DNA from: Urechis unicinctus
Taxonomy: Eukaryota > Annelida > Polychaeta > Xenopneusta > Urechidae
Reading direction: 5' to 3'
NCBI GenBank assembly: GCA_034190875.2
Contig: CM067350.1
Location: 21,077,855-21,141,854, forward strand
DNA: 64,000 bases
In this document: piece by piece, positions 57,420-64,000 of the stretch
How the letters are laid out: every line of letters begins with the position of its first letter
How positions within the stretch are numbered: position 1 is the stretch's first letter
Program-made: the position numbers and the translations under genes
Notes under the pieces: model-generated
Database searches by the model: none
The model's input: only the letters and a program-made list of their open reading frames with translations
What the model was told of the DNA's origin: nothing

Positions 57420-57728
57420 CTTTCCATTCCCTTCCATTATTTATTACCATCTCTTCTGTTCTCTTTCACTGCACTTTTCCACCGTCACCATTACTAGCTC
57501 TTCTGTTCTCTATCACTGCAGTTCTCTAACATCCCCAGTATTATCTCTTCTACTCTGTATCAAAGTTATTTTCGGCCGTCTCCATTACTATCTCATATGT
57601 TAATCTCTCAAAGTACTCCTCTACCATCCTTATTCGTATCTGTTCTGTTATCTATCACAGTGCTTCCCTAACGTCATCATTCCTATATCTTCAGTTATCT
57701 ATAACAGTACTTATCTACCGTCAACATA
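57420..57728. repeat. about 53-bp degenerate CT-rich tandem repeat
   Basis: Units resemble CATTACTATCTCTTCTGTTC followed by TCTATCACTGCAGTTCTCTACCGTC. The array resumes at 58479-58615 after the inserted composite element, showing that the element landed inside it. Confidence 0.75.
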
Positions 57729-58478
57729 GCTCCGGACGAACGGTAATATGAATATATACCGTTCTGCTTCAACATTGTCCGCGCGTCGCAGAAAACATGT
57801 AGTGTTAAAGTGCTCTATAACGCCTCTAGAAAATAACATATATCAAGAGCCTATGCAACTAAATGCCTTAACGCCTCAAAAAACTTGCCCCCACTCGACG
57901 CTATTCTTTAAGAAATGCCATCGATATATCATTTCTGACAAATAGCGATACGATGACCGCCATTTTGGAAAATATTTCCCGCATTGCACTAGCATCCCAG
58001 GGGGTGGGGAGGGGGTGCACTTGCCCTAACTCGGATAGGGGTGTGCCGCGGGACCTCGAAAACCCGTTGTACAAGTTGAGAATGACAAAAAGTATACACC
58101 GTCGTACAAGGTATTATGCGAATGCATAACCCGTCGTACAAGTCGAGAGGCCGAAAAAACATGCTCCCCTCCCTTAGCATTGGTCGTCAAGGGGGTGACG
58201 TCATTCTGAGCATTCGCAATGCAGGTGGTCTTGAAGTTGAAAACAAACATATTGCTGTGTTTCGGACTTCCCAAATAGATTGTGCTATAAATATTTACCA
58301 TGGATGAAATCCCCCGCCGAGAAAAGGGATGAAATTGTCCATGAACATCATTGCATTCTAAAACTCCATCACTTGAGTATGTTTGGTGTTTGGTAGTTGT
58401 CTGAATCGATCTCACAATTTTTACATTGCTTCGGTTCATGAGAAAGTAAGACGTCCAATCAGACGTCTTGTAGGGCTA
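57729..58478 (+). mobile_element. second copy of the composite element, with 11-bp target duplication
   Basis: The gtacgac-type module at 58015-58175 is followed by a single 274-bp-type module and the hairpin AAGACGTCC..AGACGTCTT, then GTAGGGCTA, the same 3' end as 31326-32381. Direct repeats CCGTCAACATA flank it exactly (57718-57728 and 58479-58489), and both repeats are part of the host tandem array. Its 5' end extends about 290 bases further than the copy at 31326, so copies share the 3' end but differ at the 5' end, as retroposed sequences do. Confidence 0.82.
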
Positions 58479-58699
58479 CCGTCAACATAACTGTATCGTT
58501 TTTTTTATATCAAATTACTTCTATACCGTTTACCATTACTATCTCGTCTGTTATCTTTCACTGTGCTGTTCTGCCGTCTTCATTCCTCCATCTTGTGTTA
58601 TCTATGTAATTACTTCACACTCTCCTATACCCCTATCTTTACACACACACATACACACACGCACGCACGCACACACACACTCACGCACGCACACATGCA

Positions 58700-59155
58700 T
58701 ACTCATGCGTGTGTATGTATGTACGGACGGACGTACGTATGTATGTATGTATGTATGTATGTATGTATGTATGTATGTATGTATGTATGTATGTATGTAT
58801 GTATGTATGTATGTATGTATGTGTATGTATGTATGTATGTATGTATGTATGTATGTATGTGTATGTATGTATGTATGTATGTATGTATGTATGTATGTAT
58901 GTATGTATGTATGTATGTATGTATGTATGTATGTATGTATGTATGTATGTATGTATGTATGTATGTGTATGTATGTATGTATGTATGTATTGTATGTATG
59001 TGTATGTATGTATGTATGCATGCATGTATGTATGTATGTATGTATGTATGTATGTGTATGTATGTATGTGTATGTATGTATGTATGTATGTATGTATGCA
59101 TGCTTGCATGTATGTATGTAGGTATGTATGTACGTGTGTATGTATGTGTGTATGT
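58700..59155. repeat. (ATGT)n microsatellite
   Basis: About 100 ATGT units with GTGT and GCATGC interruptions, preceded by CA-rich and GCAC-rich sequence from 58640. All VCMYVCMY and YIHTYIHT frames, up to 222 codons, are translations of this repeat. Confidence 0.97.
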
Positions 59156-59159
59156 TTCT

Positions 59160-60520
59160 TTACCTTTGGACTTTTCTAGCGAGATCTTCCAACAAAGACT
59201 ACTCAGCGCACTCGATGGCTTATAGGGTGTGACCTGTATAGTCGATGAAATCATGGTGTATGGTTTTGTAAATGATGATGCCAAAGTCACAAACGACCAT
59301 GATAAGAAGAACATTGCTGATAAGATGTCGTGAGGATGAAATTTAGCCAGGACAAACCGCTGGTGTTCCAATGTGATACGAGCTCAGCCCGGATTGGGTG
59401 GCAAGTCATTGTCACACGCCAGCAGGGCCCTGAGACCAGATACACCCTAAGAAAGAAAGAAATGTTGGCGGTTGTGTTTGCATGAATAAATTTCACATCT
59501 TCGGCAGGCACACAAATATTGAGAATGATCATAAGCCGCTGCAATCGATCATAAAAGAGCCCTTAGATTTAGCACCAAAGAATGATCCTCACGACCCAGC
59601 AGTATGACATTGAGGTTGAGTACATGAGATGTACATACCGAGATGTACATAGCTGATACCCTGTCCAGAGCACACCTATATCAGACAAGGTGGAGAGAGC
59701 TTTGTGGCAGTGAACATGGTCCAATACCTGCCCATCAGACAAGAGAGGATTGAGAAGATACAGAATGATGATGTCATGTACTTGCTTACAGAAGCAATCC
59801 TGTCCGGATTGCCCGAGGGCAAAGCTAATCTGCCGAGTCAGCTTTCGCCTTATTTCCATACCAGCGATGAGTTGACCATTCAAAGTGGTCATACCGCACA
59901 GCACAGTTAATTGACCGAGCATGGCAGCAGAGATGAAGTAGTATGTTTCGACATGTGAGGTGTGCATTTCAAGGCCAATAGCCCAACAGGAAGAGACACT
60001 CATATCACACGAGACCCAAGATAGATCATGGGAGTAGGTCGGTGTGGACCTTATGGACCTAAAGTCACATGCATACTTAGTCATTGTGGACTATGACAGC
60101 AATTTCTGGGAAGTGGATCGATAGGGGTCCTCGGGGTCCAAGGCTGTTATCGAAAGCTTAAAGCTCACTTTGCGATACTTGGATCTCCATCTGTGCTGAT
60201 AAGTGACAATGGACCAAAGTTTGTGAGTGAGGAGTTTACCAGAGACTGGGGTATTGAACACTGAAATCTGGCAATGCTTGATTTGAGAAACACACCAACA
60301 CAGGATCTGGACACGACTCCAGCACAGAGGATGCTGGGTAGAAGAACACGCACTCCACTATCAACAACTGCAAACCTTCTGAAACCTCAGGCAATGGACA
60401 CAAGATATGAACATAAATGCAAGAGACTGAAAAATGCGCATAACGCTTGGAACCAAAGATCTTGTTATGATGATAAGATACCCGAGCAATTTCCGTTATA
60501 CTGTGTAGGTAGCGCATCCT
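59160..60520 (+). pseudogene. decayed Ty3/gypsy LTR retrotransposon pol (RT end, RNase H, integrase)
   Basis: Blocks appear in the right order across shifting frames. The RT end reads FGLFSSEIFQQRLL then VDEIMVYG, where the second catalytic Asp of DDI.VYG is Glu. RNase H has FSQDKPLVFQCDTSS and YTLRKKEMLAVVFA. The integrase core has VDYDSNFWEV and SDNGPKFVSEEF. The C-terminal part reads LDLRNTPTQ and RRTRTPLSTTANLLKP. Between WGIEH and LDLRNTP (about 60260) the usual stretch containing the third catalytic residue is deleted. Many stops and frame shifts make it inactive. LTRs, gag and the 5' half of pol are absent; the left edge abuts the ATGT microsatellite. Confidence 0.88.
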
Positions 60521-61641
<1,121 letters not shown>

Positions 61642-61661
61642 CTGACCCGTTTACCGATCGA

Positions 61662-61699
61662 CAGATGGGTCGCCCATCTGCAGATGGGCGACCCATCTG
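61662..61699. repeat. perfect 38-bp palindrome
   Basis: CAGATGGGTCGCCCATCTG is followed immediately by its exact reverse complement, centred between 61680 and 61681. Each half is itself a hairpin (CAGATGGG-TCG-CCCATCTG). The flanks GATCG and CGATC extend the symmetry after one mismatch. A related block ACCCATCTGCAGATGG follows at about 61727. Confidence 0.95.
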
Positions 61700-61749
61700 C
61701 CGATCCCCGTGACGGAATGAGAGCTACCCATCTGCAGATGGTTCTGACC

Positions 61750-64000
61750 CAATTGCGGATCAGGGTTGCATCGTCTTATACTAATGTATTTTCCCAACCG
61801 CGAAAAAAGTATCATATCATGATTATTTTTATCGACATTTATTAATTTTCTAGTGTCACAAAACCAACAAAAATTATGTGCAAACCACATTCGGCGAAAG
61901 AAACAATTGTGTCAAATACAAACACAACATAGTATGTGAAAAGAAAATCATCAACAAAAGTAATCGAAATTAACATCAATACAAATCCAACAGATATCAT
62001 CATTGAAACAGTGTAAGCAGGGGCCATCTTAAAGTGACATTAGAATGTTCGGTGTCCGCATCCCAGGAGTTGTTCTGTTGGAGTACAGTGTCCTGCAGAC
62101 CAAACACGCCAGGGTGATCCTTAAGCAAAATCGTATTGGCAGCATCCATGTGTACGTCCGTTAACCAACCATTTGGACGTTTCAGACATCGGGTCTCTCT
62201 TTCTGACAGCTGGGCGCGAAGAATCGTTGTTAGCTATGTCTTTATTTGTACATGCATATATATATAGATATATGTATTTATATATGTATATGTATTTATA
62301 TAAATGCGTGTGACTTCATTATTTGGGCCCTTTCGTCATTGCCTTCAGCTACAGTTTTTTCTTTATGCGATTATAGGATTAGTTTAAGTTATTATTTTCT
62401 AAGAATGCACGTATGCAGTGCTTAGGACTGTGCCCTTGTGCGTCGGCATGATAACAAAATTGCACTCACACCGCGAAGTAAACTGTGCATTGAATTAGAG
62501 ACAATGGAATCGGCAATTTCCATTCCTATCGTAGTAATATGTAGAAGTTAGTTTTAATACCACTGCATCACTTTATTTGAATCAGAGTGATACCAAACTT
62601 ATCTTTGCGAAAGCAATTTGTTCAAATATATAATGCTAAACCAATGCTTCTCGCATTTTTAGGATGCATGTTTAAGATGTATGCGCCGTTAATTTCGTGT
62701 AACTCTTATTACTTAAATCACCCGAATGTATTCCCGACTGTGTACAGGGAAATCCAAATCATCGATAATTGATTGATAAAGTCAAATACTTATTTACAAA
62801 ATTGTCCAGATGCATAGCGAGATTGTGAACAGTAATGCATAAGCATTTCTACCATTGTCGTGAATTATTTGCTGCTTGGGATGTCTGATAGAATCACTCA
62901 CGGACCATATCATGTTAATGTATTACCTCCCGAAAACAATACCGAGGTTACCGATTACCGGACGACAGTGTCAAAATTAGTAGGGACAGGGTCAGTAAAG
63001 TTTTAACCAACAATAAATAATATATACCTAAAACAAGTAGGATCTATGATATTTGTATCCATTAGACGTTTACCGAGCATGTTACTAGGCCACCTTCATT
63101 GCAAGGCGAAATTGCAAAAGCAGCTTGAGAAAGACGGGGTATATACCATGTGCTCTGTCATTGGCATTGAAACAAAGTAACATGCTGCTCAATCGATAAT
63201 ATACAGCAGCTAATAATGATTGTGTCACTTAATTTACAATGTTCTATCCACGGTTCATTTGTTAGGTTATCAATATCAACTAGCACAGGTGTGACAAAAA
63301 CATCAATTAACAAAATATGCAATCAAACACTGAATGTGATAAACACATGTATAAATATTGCAAATATTTTATTTAACATAGCCTTTTATATTAAGTAAAT
63401 GGATATTATAAATGTAGTTCATTCATTCCTTTACGTGCGTCTCCACCAGCGAGTGTAATACTGGATGTGTCAGGTGATCTCACACATGTGTTGGCTAATG
63501 TTGGCATGAAGGCAACACTGTTGACAATCACGGATCTACATTCATTCGCAACAAACCACATAGTTAACCCTATATGGAGCATGTATCAACATAAGCAACA
63601 GTCAAGCATCAAAATAACAATATCTATCTTTTTTAGAAAAACACTTCTGCTACACTCAAATTGAACACATAACTTTGCAACATATATGCACAAAACAAAA
63701 CTGATATATGCGTTTATATATACATATATATAAGCAATAAAACAAATTACCTTGAAACAGTTGGCTGCTCCAATAATGCTAAATCTTGAAAGGCAGAATA
63801 GATTATATTACCCCGAGTTGGACAATGCTTTAAATAAATAATATCAAAGGCAAATCCCAATCAATAAATAAGCGACGATTTGAATACAAATATTGCCCTG
63901 TTCGATGCTTGAACCTCATCAAGGATAATTCGGTCCATTTTGCCTATTACACCGGTATGCCATCATACGAAACATTCAAAACAGTTTTTCATTACCTGGA
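61750..64000. other. no gene seen
   Basis: AT-rich sequence with only short frames (60-65 codons at 62587, 63216 and 63467), none with recognisable features or splice support. A short degenerate AT/GTAT block lies near 62250-62300. Confidence 0.4.

Noticed and set aside
58563..59371. Frames of 138-222 codons on both strands
   Set aside because: They are ATGT tetranucleotide translations (MYVC / YIHT), present in all frames.

Overview
The window is nuclear DNA of an animal, most likely a marine invertebrate. It has multi-exon genes with GT-AG introns, a CARD-NACHT-LRR receptor gene, an M1 aminopeptidase gene, decayed retroelements and MITE-like elements. I cannot name the phylum. Real coding sequence is a small fraction of the 64 kb. 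Most of the remainder is microsatellite, minisatellite and fragments of mobile elements.

Layout. 590-2333: a three-exon gene for a secreted peptide precursor, its second intron almost filled by (AT)n. 2334-19150: no confident gene; it holds a decayed LINE reverse transcriptase on the minus strand (5920-6325), a 26-bp minisatellite (6668-7735), AT and CATA microsatellites, and direct duplications with 378-bp and 604-bp spacing. 19168-29387: an 18-exon type II membrane M1 aminopeptidase on the plus strand. It spans a 30-bp minisatellite (intron 1), a 444-bp TIR element (intron 5), a Tigger-like MITE with another MITE nested inside (intron 13) and two more minisatellites. 29388-44160: gene-free. 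It holds a 117-bp MITE with a 9-bp target duplication, a composite element with 11-bp target duplications and a triplicated 274-bp module, and six tandem arrays. 44194-50765: an NLR gene on the plus strand, with two CARD-like segments, NACHT, LRRs and a C-terminal tail I do not recognise; a 27-bp minisatellite fills its largest intron. 50995-54810: a 33-bp array followed by a 37-bp array whose last part is inverted. 55903-56203: a foldback element with a tRNA-like core. 57018-57228 (minus): an exon for a P2X7-type zinc-binding C-terminal domain. 57729-58478: a second copy of the composite element. 58700-59155: (ATGT)n. 59160-60520: a decayed Ty3/gypsy pol. 61481-61745: (AT)n beside a perfect 38-bp palindrome.

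How the genes relate. There is no operon logic. The aminopeptidase would trim peptides outside the cell, the first gene would supply a secreted peptide, and the NLR would be a cytosolic innate-immune sensor; nothing in the sequence links them. Both large genes are well conserved at protein level yet carry single-base frame breaks, several in or beside homopolymers. I read these mainly as uncorrected assembly indels, but recent pseudogenisation cannot be excluded from sequence alone.
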